From Microbacterium neungamense (GTDB taxonomy: Bacteria > Actinomycetota > Actinomycetes > Actinomycetales > Microbacteriaceae), in the NCBI RefSeq assembly GCF_024971095.1, contig NZ_CP069717.1, positions 62,001 through 126,000 of the forward strand: a stretch of 64,000 nucleotides of DNA, in the 5' to 3' direction. The notes under the pieces are model-generated. The model had not been told where the DNA came from and did not search any database. It saw nothing but the letters and a program-made list of their open reading frames with translations. This document shows positions 37,855-46,316 of the stretch, in pieces. The stretch's first letter is position 1, and every line of letters starts with the position of its first letter. The position numbers and the translations under genes were made by a program.

Positions 37855-40800
37855 ATGAAACTTCAGTTCAAGACGCAGGACTATCAGACCGACGCGGTCA
37901 ACGCGGTCGTGGACGTATTCGCGGGCCAGTTGAAGGACGCCGGCGTCACTTACCGTATCGATCCCGGTCGTGCGAAGGATGGCCAGACGACCATCGAGCT
38001 CGGCCCCGGTCTGCGCAACGCCCCCATCGCACTCTCGGCGAGCCAGCTGCTCGCGAACATCCGAGCAATCCAGGCGGGCAAGGGTCTGAATCAGTCGACC
38101 GAACTCGCGACGAGCAAGGCCGCGCCAGGTGCGCCGAACCTCACAGTCGAAATGGAGACGGGAACCGGCAAGACCTACGTCTATATCAAGACCATGATGG
38201 AGATGCATCGCCGCTACGGATGGTCGAAGTTCATCGTCGTCGTCCCGTCGATCGCGATCCGCGAGGGCGTCAAGAAGACGTTCGATGTGACGGCTGAGCA
38301 CTTCATGGAGGAGTACAAGACCAAGCCGCGCGCGTTCATCTACAACTCCGCGCAACTGCACGAACTCGAGCGGTTCAGCTCGGATGCCGGGGTGCAGGTG
38401 ATGATCATCAACATCCAGGCCTTCAATGCCACCGGCAAGGACCAGCGGCGCATCTACGACGAGCTCGACGACTTCCAGTCCCGCAGGCCGATCGACGTCA
38501 TCAGCGCCAACCGACCGATCGTCATCATTGACGAGCCCCAGCGCTTCGGCGAGGAGTTCGACAACAAGGGCAAGCCGAAGAAGGCATCGGCCTCGCTCGA
38601 AGCGCTGGCGAAGTTCGATCCGCTGATGGTGTTGCGCTACTCCGCGACGCACAAGCCGTTCCACGAATACAACAAGGTGTACCGACTCGACGCGGTCGAC
38701 GCGTACAACGCAAAGCTGGTGAAGAAGATCGGCGTGCGCGGCCTTACCGTGCGGGGCCTGGCCGGCTCCACCGCCTACATCTACCTTGACGCGATCGAGG
38801 TGAAGAAGGGCGCGCCGCCCACCGCGCGCATCGAGATGGAGGTGCAGACGGGCACCGGCATCCGGCGGCTCGTGAAGCGCGTCACCAAGGGCAGCAGGCT
38901 GCACGACCTGGCGAACGGCGTCGAGGCGTACAAGGATCTCGTGGTCACCGATGTCGACGCAGTGCGCGACATCATCGAGCTGTCAACAGGTGATGTCCTT
39001 CACGCAGGTGAGGCCACGCTCGACGTGACCGAGGAGCAGAAACGTCGCATCCAGATACGCGAGGTCATCCGGTCCCACATCGAGAAGGAGCGCACGCTCC
39101 ATCCACAGGGCATCAAGGTGCTCTCCCTGTTCTTCATTGACGAGGTCGCGAAGTACCGCGACTACGACCGCGAGGACACGCTCGGCGACTACGCGCGAAT
39201 CTTCGAGGAGGAGTACGAACTGATCCGAGCCGAGGTGCTCGCCGAGCTTGAGATGGACGATGCCTTCGCGATCTACCAGGAATACTTGCGCCGCGACGCC
39301 GCGCGCGACGTGCACGGCGGGTACTTCTCGATCGACAAGAAGACGGGACGCCAGATCGATCCGAGGATCGCCGCTCGTGGGGACGAGAAGGGGCAGGCTA
39401 CCGAGGCGGGCGACTACGACCTGATCCTGAAGGACAAGGAGAAGCTGCTCGACCTCGCGACTCCCCTGCGCTTCCTGTTCTCGCACTCCGCGCTCCGCGA
39501 GGGCTGGGACAACCCCAACGTCTTCGTCATGGGGATGCTCAAGAAGAGTGACAACTCGGTGTCGCGTCGCCAAGAGGTTGGGCGCGGCCTCCGCATCGCG
39601 GTGAACCAGCACGGTGAGCGGATGGATCATCCTGCCACCGTGCACGAGATCAACGAGCTCACGGTCGTGTGCGACGAGTCATACCAGGAGTTCGTCGACG
39701 GCCTGCAGAACGAGATCGCCGCCTCGCTCTCCGCGCGGCCTCGGAAGGCGACCGAAGAGTACTTCACGGGTCGCACTTATCGCGATGGGTCGGGCATCGA
39801 GGCGCTGGTTGACGAGGCGCTGGCGAAGCAGCTGGTGCGGTATCTGATCAAGAACGACTACATCGGCGACGACGACACGGTCACACAGGCGTATAAGGAC
39901 GCGCGTGAGGTGGGAGAGCTCGCTCCGGCGCCCGAGGCACTCGCGCCGGTAGTCGACTTCCTCCTGCCGCTGGTCGACGCTCTGTACCTCGACATGCCGG
40001 TTCCCAGGAATGATCGCAAGCCGAAGCCGATCCCATTCAACCGGGAGAATTTCGAGAAGAAGGAGTTCCAGGCACTCTGGAATCGCATCAACCACCGTGT
40101 CGTGTACCAGGTCGACTTCGACTCGAGCGAGCTGATCGACAACTGCGTCGACGCGCTCGATGCGCAGCTGCACGTGGCATCGCTGCAGTACGTCGTGCAG
40201 ACGGGCAGTCAACGCGACGCGTTGGATGTCGACGCGCTCGAACGCGGCACGGGCTTCACCGTGTCGGAAACGCGCACGCACACCGAGGAGCTGAGCGCGA
40301 GGTCACAGGTGAAGTACGACCTGCTGGGTGAGATCACAGAGAAGACCCACCTCACGCGGCGCACCGTCGCGAAGATTCTTCGCGACGTGAAGCCATCGAC
40401 CTTCGCGAAGTTCCGGCTCAATCCGGAGCAGTTCATAACTGAGACGGCGCGCATTATCAATGAGCAGAAGGCGACGCTGATCGTCAACAAGTTGACGTAC
40501 GACACGCTGGAGGACCGCTTCGACTCGACGATCTTCACCCAGAACCAGACGGCGCAGGACTTCACTAAGGCGGGTCAGCGGCTCAAGCGCCACGTCTACG
40601 ATTACGTCGTGACCGATTCGAAGGTCGAGCGTGACTTCGTCTCCGCCCTCGATACGAGCACCGAAGTCGCGGTCTACGCGAAGCTGCCGCGCGGATTCTT
40701 CATCCCGACGCCGGTCGGCGACTACAACCCAGACTGGGCGATCGCCTTCACCGAAGGCAGCGTCAAGCACGTGTACTTCGTGGCCGAGACCAAGGGGTCT

Positions 40801-40950
40801 CTGTCGTCGCTGCAGCTGAAGGGCGTCGAGAATGCCAAGATCGACTGCGCCCGCAAGTACTTCGAAGCCCTCGAACGCGACAACAGCGCGGCTGTGAAGT
40901 ACGGTGTGGTCACCAGCTACGCCGAACTCATGCAGTTGGTGTCGGCATAG
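37855..40950 (+). CDS. Type III restriction endonuclease subunit (Res)
   Basis: The 1031-residue protein combines an SF2 translocase and a nuclease. Motif I is METGTGKTYVY (about residue 100), motif II IIDEPQRFG (D226, the DEPQ variant of type III enzymes), motif III YSATHKPF, and the later motifs SHSALREGWDNPNVFVM and RRQEVGRGLRIAVN are present. At the C-terminus a PD-(D/E)xK nuclease reads NPDWAIAF, then AETKGS (P959-D960 and E978-x-K980), the type III catalytic signature. All key residues are intact, so the enzyme should cut DNA. It starts 12 bases after the Mod stop. Confidence 0.95.
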   Translation: MKLQFKTQDYQTDAVNAVVDVFAGQLKDAGVTYRIDPGRAKDGQTTIELGPGLRNAPIALSASQLLANIRAIQAGKGLNQSTELATSKAAPGAPNLTVEMETGTGKTYVYIKTMMEMHRRYGWSKFIVVVPSIAIREGVKKTFDVTAEHFMEEYKTKPRAFIYNSAQLHELERFSSDAGVQVMIINIQAFNATGKDQRRIYDELDDFQSRRPIDVISANRPIVIIDEPQRFGEEFDNKGKPKKASASLEALAKFDPLMVLRYSATHKPFHEYNKVYRLDAVDAYNAKLVKKIGVRGLTVRGLAGSTAYIYLDAIEVKKGAPPTARIEMEVQTGTGIRRLVKRVTKGSRLHDLANGVEAYKDLVVTDVDAVRDIIELSTGDVLHAGEATLDVTEEQKRRIQIREVIRSHIEKERTLHPQGIKVLSLFFIDEVAKYRDYDREDTLGDYARIFEEEYELIRAEVLAELEMDDAFAIYQEYLRRDAARDVHGGYFSIDKKTGRQIDPRIAARGDEKGQATEAGDYDLILKDKEKLLDLATPLRFLFSHSALREGWDNPNVFVMGMLKKSDNSVSRRQEVGRGLRIAVNQHGERMDHPATVHEINELTVVCDESYQEFVDGLQNEIAASLSARPRKATEEYFTGRTYRDGSGIEALVDEALAKQLVRYLIKNDYIGDDDTVTQAYKDAREVGELAPAPEALAPVVDFLLPLVDALYLDMPVPRNDRKPKPIPFNRENFEKKEFQALWNRINHRVVYQVDFDSSELIDNCVDALDAQLHVASLQYVVQTGSQRDALDVDALERGTGFTVSETRTHTEELSARSQVKYDLLGEITEKTHLTRRTVAKILRDVKPSTFAKFRLNPEQFITETARIINEQKATLIVNKLTYDTLEDRFDSTIFTQNQTAQDFTKAGQRLKRHVYDYVVTDSKVERDFVSALDTSTEVAVYAKLPRGFFIPTPVGDYNPDWAIAFTEGSVKHVYFVAETKGSLSSLQLKGVENAKIDCARKYFEALERDNSAAVKYGVVTSYAELMQLVSA

Positions 40951-41194
40951 GTAGGCGCGGTGTCTAGCTCGGTCCGTTGGCCGACAGGCGCGAGAGCTCC
41001 TCGATATCACATGACGTCAGCCAACGCGCAGCCTTCGCCAGGCGGCAGGCTGCGGTCAGAAGCGGGCACCGGAAGGTCCGAGATCTTCCACCGCAACGCC
41101 CGTACGCGCGGAGCATCGACAGAGATCGATGGAGGTCACGGGTAGACGGGGGAGGCCGGCTAAGTCGAGACCGGGTACGCGGCCTCTTGGCGGC
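40951..41194. other. Gap after the defence cluster
   Basis: I see no gene, terminator-like stem or direct repeat matching the upstream end of the cluster. The sequence shifts from the less biased composition of the res gene back to high GC within about 200 bases. It then runs into an array of dispersed repeats. It may hold the right boundary of an acquired segment. Confidence 0.35.
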
Positions 41195-41345
41195 GGCGCG
41201 TTTCGTCTCGGTCGCTGCGCGCCCTCGCTCAACGACCGGGAGTGGCGCGCCGGCGTTCGTCTCGGTCGCCTGTGGCTCCCTCGCTCAACGACCGGGGGCG
41301 CGGCGCTCAACGACCGGGGGCGCGGCGCTCAACGACCGAGGGCGC
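41195..41345. repeat. Array of CGTTGAGCGAG-type repeats
   Basis: Four or more copies follow each other: GCGTTTCGTCTCGGTCGCTG to CGCTCAACGACCGG, a second full copy with GTTCGTCTCGGTCGCC, and then short tandem copies of GCGGCGCTCAACGACCGGGG at about 41299-41318 and 41319-41338. The right end borders the stop of the phosphoesterase gene. No open frame with coding character is present. This is the densest cluster of the family in the window. Confidence 0.85.
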
Positions 41346-41376
41346 GACAGGGCGCGACCGGGCGCGACCGGGGGCC

Positions 41377-42249
41377 TCAGTCCCGCCAGCCGATCCCCGC
41401 CCCGGTGATCCGTCTCTGTGCCTCCTCGGGGGCCACCGGCTCACCGACATCCGACCCGCGCTCCAGCCCCACCGCGGAGTGCACGATCGTGTCGCGGTAC
41501 ACGTGCACGAGGTTGTAGCCCTGCGTGGCATCCTGCCCGCGGGTCGCGCCCGGCGGCTGGGCGAGGTCCTGGCCGTACGCGCTCGACGAGGCGACCGCGA
41601 CCGGGATGCCGGCGAACGTGCCGAACGAGGGATGGTGCATGTGCCCCGACAGGATCGCGCGCACATCTGTACCGGCGATCGCGTCGGCGAGACGGGCCTG
41701 GCCGCGCAACTCGACCGTCACCGCGAGATCGAGCACGGTCGGCAGCGGCGGGTGGTGGATGAGCAGGATGCTGCCGGCCGGCGCCGGCGTCGCCAGCTCT
41801 CCGCGGAGCCAGGCGAGCTGCTCGTCATCGATCTCGCCCCAGTGCGCTCCCGGCACGGTCGAGTCGAGCGCGATCACGCGCAGGCCGCCGAACCAGTCCA
41901 CCGACACGATCGGCTCGTCGCCGTCGCCGTCCAGCAGCTCGGCGCGGAACGCGGCGCGGTCGTCGTGGTTGCCTGCCGCCCACACCACCGGGCAGCCCAG
42001 GGTGGACGCGGCCTCGCCGACCAGCCCGCGCAGCCGCCGGTACGCGGTGCGGTCGCCCTTGTCGGTGAGGTCGCCGGTGAGCAGCAGCGCGTCGGGGCGC
42101 AGACCGCTGTCGACGAGCCGCTCCAGCAGCAGCGACAGGTTGCCGTCGGCGTCCGCTCCGCCGTACAGCGGCGTGCGCTCGGCGGGCAGGTGGGTGTCCG
42201 AGAGGTGCACGAAGGTGTGCGAGGGGCGGGGATGCTCGGTGAGGATCAT
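41377..42249 (-). CDS. Metallophosphoesterase (CpdA-like cyclic nucleotide phosphodiesterase class)
   Basis: The 290-residue protein has all five metal-site motifs of the calcineurin-like fold: LSDTHL, LTGDLTDKGD, AAGNHDD, LIHHPPLP and LSGHMHH. Length and spacing match class III 3',5'-cyclic-nucleotide phosphodiesterases and glycerophosphodiesterases of the same group. No signal peptide is seen, so it acts in the cytoplasm. GGAAAGAG precedes the chosen ATG (MILTEHP). It lies 46 bases after the LacI gene of an importer operon, suggesting that it processes the imported compound; the substrate is inferred to be a phosphodiester. Confidence 0.88.
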   Translation of the reverse strand: MILTEHPRPSHTFVHLSDTHLPAERTPLYGGADADGNLSLLLERLVDSGLRPDALLLTGDLTDKGDRTAYRRLRGLVGEAASTLGCPVVWAAGNHDDRAAFRAELLDGDGDEPIVSVDWFGGLRVIALDSTVPGAHWGEIDDEQLAWLRGELATPAPAGSILLIHHPPLPTVLDLAVTVELRGQARLADAIAGTDVRAILSGHMHHPSFGTFAGIPVAVASSSAYGQDLAQPPGATRGQDATQGYNLVHVYRDTIVHSAVGLERGSDVGEPVAPEEAQRRITGAGIGWRD

Positions 42250-42295
42250 GCTCTTTCCTGGTGTGCGGACACGGTCGTCTCCCGACACGGTCGGG

Positions 42296-43327
42296 TCATG
42301 GGTCGGCTCGGGGCGCGGCAGCGGTCGCCCCCGTCACGAGCTCGCCGGCGAACCCGCGCCGGACCGTCTCCTCCGGGGCATCCGGTCCGAGCAGCCGCTG
42401 CATGGTCTCCACGGCCGCGGCCGCGACCTGCTCCACGGGGATGCGCACCGTCGTCAGTCCCAGCAGATCGGCCCCGGGCAGCACGCCGTCGCAGCCGGTC
42501 ACGCTCACCCCGCCGGGCACGTCGATGCCGGCGTCCCGCGCGGCTCGCAGCATCGCCAGCTGCCGCGGATCCGACGCGCACATCACCGCGGTCGCCCCGG
42601 CCCGCAGCGCGTCGAGCGCCTGGGGCACGCCGTCCTCGGGCCGCGCGCCCGCGGCGATCATGGTGACCTCGGCCCCGGCATCCGTCAGCGCCTCCTGCAT
42701 CGCCCGCGCCCGCAGCTGCTCCGTGAAGGAGTACTCCGGACCCGCCGCGAGCACGGCCACCCGCCGGTGCCCGAGCCCGAGCAGGTGCGCGGCCAGCATC
42801 CGTCCGTGCGCCTGCTCGTCGTAGTACACCGCGTGGATCCGGCCCTCGGCCTCGACCCGCCCGGCGCGCAGGATCGGCACCTGATCCGCGAACGGCTGCA
42901 GCTGCTCGGTGGTCACCCCGCCGGTCGCGACGATCAGCCCGGCCACGCGCATCCCGAGCAGCCGGTGCAGGGCGTCCACCTGCCGCGCCCCCTGCTGGTC
43001 GGCCCCGATCCCGACGGTCACCGTCACGAGATCGAGCCCGCGTCGGTGCGCCTCGTCCTGCAGCAGCGAGAACAGCAGCCCGTACGCCGGGTTGCTGGCA
43101 TCGCGCAGCATCAGCCCGACCGTGCGGGTGCGGCCGGCGGCGAGCTCGGCGGCCATCGTGTTGCGCACGTATCCCAGCCGCTCGGCGGTCTTCAGGATGC
43201 GGCGGCGGGTCTCCTCGGCGATCCGCCCCTCGCCCTTCAGCGCTCGCGTGGCGGTCGCCCGCGAGACGCCCGCGGCGGAGGCGACGTCGTTGATCGTGAC
43301 GTGCAGCGGTGAACGCGGATCGCTCAT
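42296..43327 (-). CDS. LacI-family transcriptional regulator
   Basis: The full-length 343-residue repressor has its helix-turn-helix as VTINDVASAAGVSRATATRA (about residues 10-29) and the hinge RLGYVRNTMAAELAAGRTRT. The ligand domain includes GLMLRDASNPAYGLLFSLLQ, GLGHRRVAVLAAGPEYSFTE and VSVTGCDGVLPGADLLGLTT. It overlaps the upstream permease gene by 4 bases (ATGA), so it is part of the operon and is expected to control it in response to the imported solute. This contrasts with the truncated LacI gene at 19 kb. Confidence 0.93.
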   Translation of the reverse strand: MSDPRSPLHVTINDVASAAGVSRATATRALKGEGRIAEETRRRILKTAERLGYVRNTMAAELAAGRTRTVGLMLRDASNPAYGLLFSLLQDEAHRRGLDLVTVTVGIGADQQGARQVDALHRLLGMRVAGLIVATGGVTTEQLQPFADQVPILRAGRVEAEGRIHAVYYDEQAHGRMLAAHLLGLGHRRVAVLAAGPEYSFTEQLRARAMQEALTDAGAEVTMIAAGARPEDGVPQALDALRAGATAVMCASDPRQLAMLRAARDAGIDVPGGVSVTGCDGVLPGADLLGLTTVRIPVEQVAAAAVETMQRLLGPDAPEETVRRGFAGELVTGATAAAPRADP

Positions 43328-45267
43328 GCCGAGCGCGACCCCCTCGACCGCGCCCGCCGCGCGACCCGCCGCGGTGCCCCAACGCGCGAACCACGTCCAT
43401 ACACGAGGTACATCGTGACACCCATGATGACCATCAGCAGCACCGTGTACACGAACGTGATCGGCATGGCGTCGAGGTTGTTCTCGCCGCGCGTGCTCTC
43501 CTGGATCGCGACGCCCAGCGGCGGGTACAGCGGGTGGTACAGGAAGATCGCCGCGTCGTAGTCGTCGAGCAGGCTGTTGAAGTTCAGCGCCGTGATCGCC
43601 GCCGCCGTGGGCAGCACCAGCGGGATCAGCACCCGCCGGAACGTGGTCAGCGACCGCGCTCCGAGGATGCGGGACGCGTCCTCCAGCGAGTCCGGCACCG
43701 ACGCGAACGCCGCCTTCAGCAGCCGCAGCGTGAACGGGATCTTCACGCTGATGTAGGCGATCAGCAGCAGCACCGGCGTACCGGTGAGCACGATGTTCCC
43801 GACCAGAGCCTGCGGCCTGTCGAAGGCCATCACCAGCCCGAGCGCGATCAGCACGATCGGCAGGATCCACGGGATGTGCAGCACGTACTCCAGGAACGCG
43901 GTGACGGCGTTGCGGTGCTTCTGCAGCATCCGTGCCACGAACAGCAGCCCGCCGACGACGACCACCGACGCGAGCGCGCTGTACACGACGCTGACCAGGA
44001 ACGGCCGCAGCGCCGCCGCACTGCTGAACACGGTGATGTAGTTCTGCAGCGTGAAGCTGTCGAGCGTGATCGACCCGGCCAGGATGCTGCGCGCGTCGAC
44101 GAACGAGAACACCACGATCAGCACCACCGGGATCAGGTAGATCACCCAGAGCAGATACGCGATCACGTGCACGACGACGTTCGCGACGGGGTTCCGGATC
44201 GGCTGCTTCTGGATCGGCGTGGCCACCTTCGCGACCGAGAAGTACACGCCCGACTTCTCGGCGCGGTTCATGATCGCCAGCAGGATGATCGTCGCGACGC
44301 CCAGGATGATCGCCAGCAGTGCCGCGATGTCGCGGGTGATCGGGCTGCGCGACAGGTCGATGATCAGCGGCGCCACGGTCTGGAAGTCGGGTCCGCCGAG
44401 CACCAGTGGGGCGGTCAGCGCGCCCAGGCCGATGAGGAAGGTGAGCACGGTGACGGCGAACAGCATCGGCTTCATCACCGGCAGCACGATGCGGCGCAGG
44501 ATCGTCCACGACGAGGCGCCCATCAGCTTCGCGGCCTCGATCGACGCGTAGTCGACCTTCGCCAACGACGACGACAGGAACAGCATGTGGTTCGTGGTCG
44601 TCGCGAAGGTCATCACGAACACCACGGCGAAGTAACCCGAGAACCAGTCACGGTTCAGGTCGGGGTTCAGGTTCGCCATCAGGTTGGTGACGAACCCGAA
44701 CCGTCCGTAGATGAAGTTGTAGCCGGCGGCGAGCACGATGCCGCCGTAGATCAGGGTGGTCGCGTAGCCGAGCCAGAGCAGGCGGGCGCCGCGGATGCGG
44801 AAGTACTGCGTCACCAGCACGATGAACACGCCCACGACGTTCACCGTGATCGACAGGGTCACCGCGAGCAGGAAGCTGTTGCCGAGGGTGCGCATCGCCC
44901 TCTCGCTGCGCAGCAGCTTCTCGATCGCGCCGAGGCTGAACTCGCCGTCCGGGAAGAACGTGGTGCCCAGCAGCACGACGTTCGGCAGCACGAGGAACGC
45001 CGCCGCGAACCACAGCACGACAACGCCGGTCACCCAGGCGAGGGGTGAGCGGAGCATGGCACGGATGCCGCCGGCGCTGCCGCTCCGCGAACCGCGCGTC
45101 CTTCGCCCCCGAGCGCGGGCGGCGCCACGCTCGCCGCGCTCGCCGGTGCCATCGCGCTCGCCGTCGCGCTCGCGGGTGACGTCGGATGCCGCGACGCCGG
45201 TGAGCAGGCCGGCCTCACCGGGCAGCGCTGCCTCGGGCGGCGGGACGGGGGTCTTCGGGTCGTTCAT
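43324..45267 (-). CDS. ABC transporter permease, two membrane domains fused
   Basis: The 647-residue protein has a charged N-terminal extension of about 65 residues (poly-charged, ARARGRRTRGSRSG type). Two consecutive permease domains follow, each with about six helices and an EAA loop: ASIEAAKLMGASSWTILRRI (first half) and DSLEDASRILGARSLTTFRR (second half). This tandem layout is typical of Fe3+ (FbpB), 2-aminoethylphosphonate and related importers. It is the membrane channel of the importer made with the next two genes; the stop overlaps the LacI start and the ATPase gene lies 1 base away. Confidence 0.93.
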   Translation of the reverse strand: MNDPKTPVPPPEAALPGEAGLLTGVAASDVTRERDGERDGTGERGERGAARARGRRTRGSRSGSAGGIRAMLRSPLAWVTGVVVLWFAAAFLVLPNVVLLGTTFFPDGEFSLGAIEKLLRSERAMRTLGNSFLLAVTLSITVNVVGVFIVLVTQYFRIRGARLLWLGYATTLIYGGIVLAAGYNFIYGRFGFVTNLMANLNPDLNRDWFSGYFAVVFVMTFATTTNHMLFLSSSLAKVDYASIEAAKLMGASSWTILRRIVLPVMKPMLFAVTVLTFLIGLGALTAPLVLGGPDFQTVAPLIIDLSRSPITRDIAALLAIILGVATIILLAIMNRAEKSGVYFSVAKVATPIQKQPIRNPVANVVVHVIAYLLWVIYLIPVVLIVVFSFVDARSILAGSITLDSFTLQNYITVFSSAAALRPFLVSVVYSALASVVVVGGLLFVARMLQKHRNAVTAFLEYVLHIPWILPIVLIALGLVMAFDRPQALVGNIVLTGTPVLLLIAYISVKIPFTLRLLKAAFASVPDSLEDASRILGARSLTTFRRVLIPLVLPTAAAITALNFNSLLDDYDAAIFLYHPLYPPLGVAIQESTRGENNLDAMPITFVYTVLLMVIMGVTMYLVYGRGSRVGAPRRVARRARSRGSRSA

Positions 45268-45268
45268 C

Positions 45269-46291
45269 TCACACCGCCGGATACTGCAGCACCCAGCGCG
45301 GGTCGACGCCGATCCGCACCGCGTCGCCGGCGTCCCACCGGCGCGTGCCCGCCCCCGCCGGGACGCTCACGCGCAGCGCGGCATCCGCCACCGCCACCGT
45401 GTACACGCTGTGGCTGCCGTGGTACGTGCGGCCGGTCACGGTGCCGTCCAGCACCGCGGATGCCGGGCTCGGATCGTCGACGCCGGCCAGGTGCAGCTTC
45501 TCGGGGCGGACGTAGCTCTCGGCGGAGGCGTCGAGCCCTCCGGCATCCGCGATCCGGTCGAGGATGCCGGAGGTGAGGCGATTGCTCTCGCCGATGAACC
45601 GGCACACGAACGCGGTGGCGCTGCGGTCGTAGATCTCCTCGGGGGTGCCGACCTGCTGCAGCCGGCCGGACTCGAGCACCGCGATCTGGTCGCTGAGGGT
45701 GAGCGCCTCCTCCTGGTCGTGCGTGACGTAGACCGTGGTGACGCCGACCTGGTGCTGCAGCTCCTTCAACTGCTGGCGCAGCTGGACGCGCAGCTTGGCG
45801 TCGAGGTTGGACAGCGGCTCGTCGAGCAGCAGGATGCGCGGAGTCAGCACGAGCGCGCGGGCGATCGCGACGCGCTGCTGCTGACCGCCGGAGAGCTCGG
45901 CGACGTTCTTGTCGAGCTGGGAGGCGGCGAGCCCGGTGCGTTCGGCCACCTCGTCCACGAGCCGGCGCTGTTCGGCCTTGGGCACCTTGCGGATGGCGAG
46001 CCCGAACGCGATGTTGTCGCGCACGCTCATGCTCGGGAACAGTGCGTAGTTCTGGAACACCATGCCCACGCCGCGCTTCTCGCTCGGCACGCGCGTGACG
46101 TCGCGCCCGGCGATGTGGATGCGGCCGCCGGTGGGCTCGATGAAGCCGGCCAGCGCACGAAGGGCGGTGGTCTTGCCGCATCCGGACGGACCCAGGAGGG
46201 TGAAGAACTCACCCTCCTGGATCTCCAGGTCCAGATGCGAGACCGCGGTGTGGTCGCCGAAGGCGACCTCGACGTCGTCGAACCGGATCAT
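45269..46291 (-). CDS. ABC transporter ATP-binding protein
   Basis: The 340-residue ATPase has Walker A LGPSGCGKTTALRAL (about residues 33-47), a Q-loop in MVFQNYALFPSMSV, the signature [15 protein letters not shown], Walker B ILLLDEPLSNLD and the switch His in YVTHDQEEALTLSD. A C-terminal TOBE-type regulatory domain (about 240-340) contains YVRPEKLHLAG, placing it in the spermidine/iron/phosphonate (CUT1-like) group. It energises the fused permease next to it. The start overlaps nothing; a 25-base gap separates it from the binding-protein gene. Confidence 0.95.
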   Translation of the reverse strand: MIRFDDVEVAFGDHTAVSHLDLEIQEGEFFTLLGPSGCGKTTALRALAGFIEPTGGRIHIAGRDVTRVPSEKRGVGMVFQNYALFPSMSVRDNIAFGLAIRKVPKAEQRRLVDEVAERTGLAASQLDKNVAELSGGQQQRVAIARALVLTPRILLLDEPLSNLDAKLRVQLRQQLKELQHQVGVTTVYVTHDQEEALTLSDQIAVLESGRLQQVGTPEEIYDRSATAFVCRFIGESNRLTSGILDRIADAGGLDASAESYVRPEKLHLAGVDDPSPASAVLDGTVTGRTYHGSHSVYTVAVADAALRVSVPAGAGTRRWDAGDAVRIGVDPRWVLQYPAV

Positions 46292-46316
46292 CGCGTCATT
46301 CCGTCGTTCAGCTCGT

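Noticed and set aside
41195..41345. CRISPR-like array
   Set aside because: The copies are irregularly spaced or directly abutting, have no unique spacers of constant length, and match a repeat family scattered elsewhere.
42246..43421. Second minus-strand frame covering the LacI gene
   Set aside because: It is a frame shadow; the LacI helix-turn-helix and ligand-domain motifs are in the other frame.
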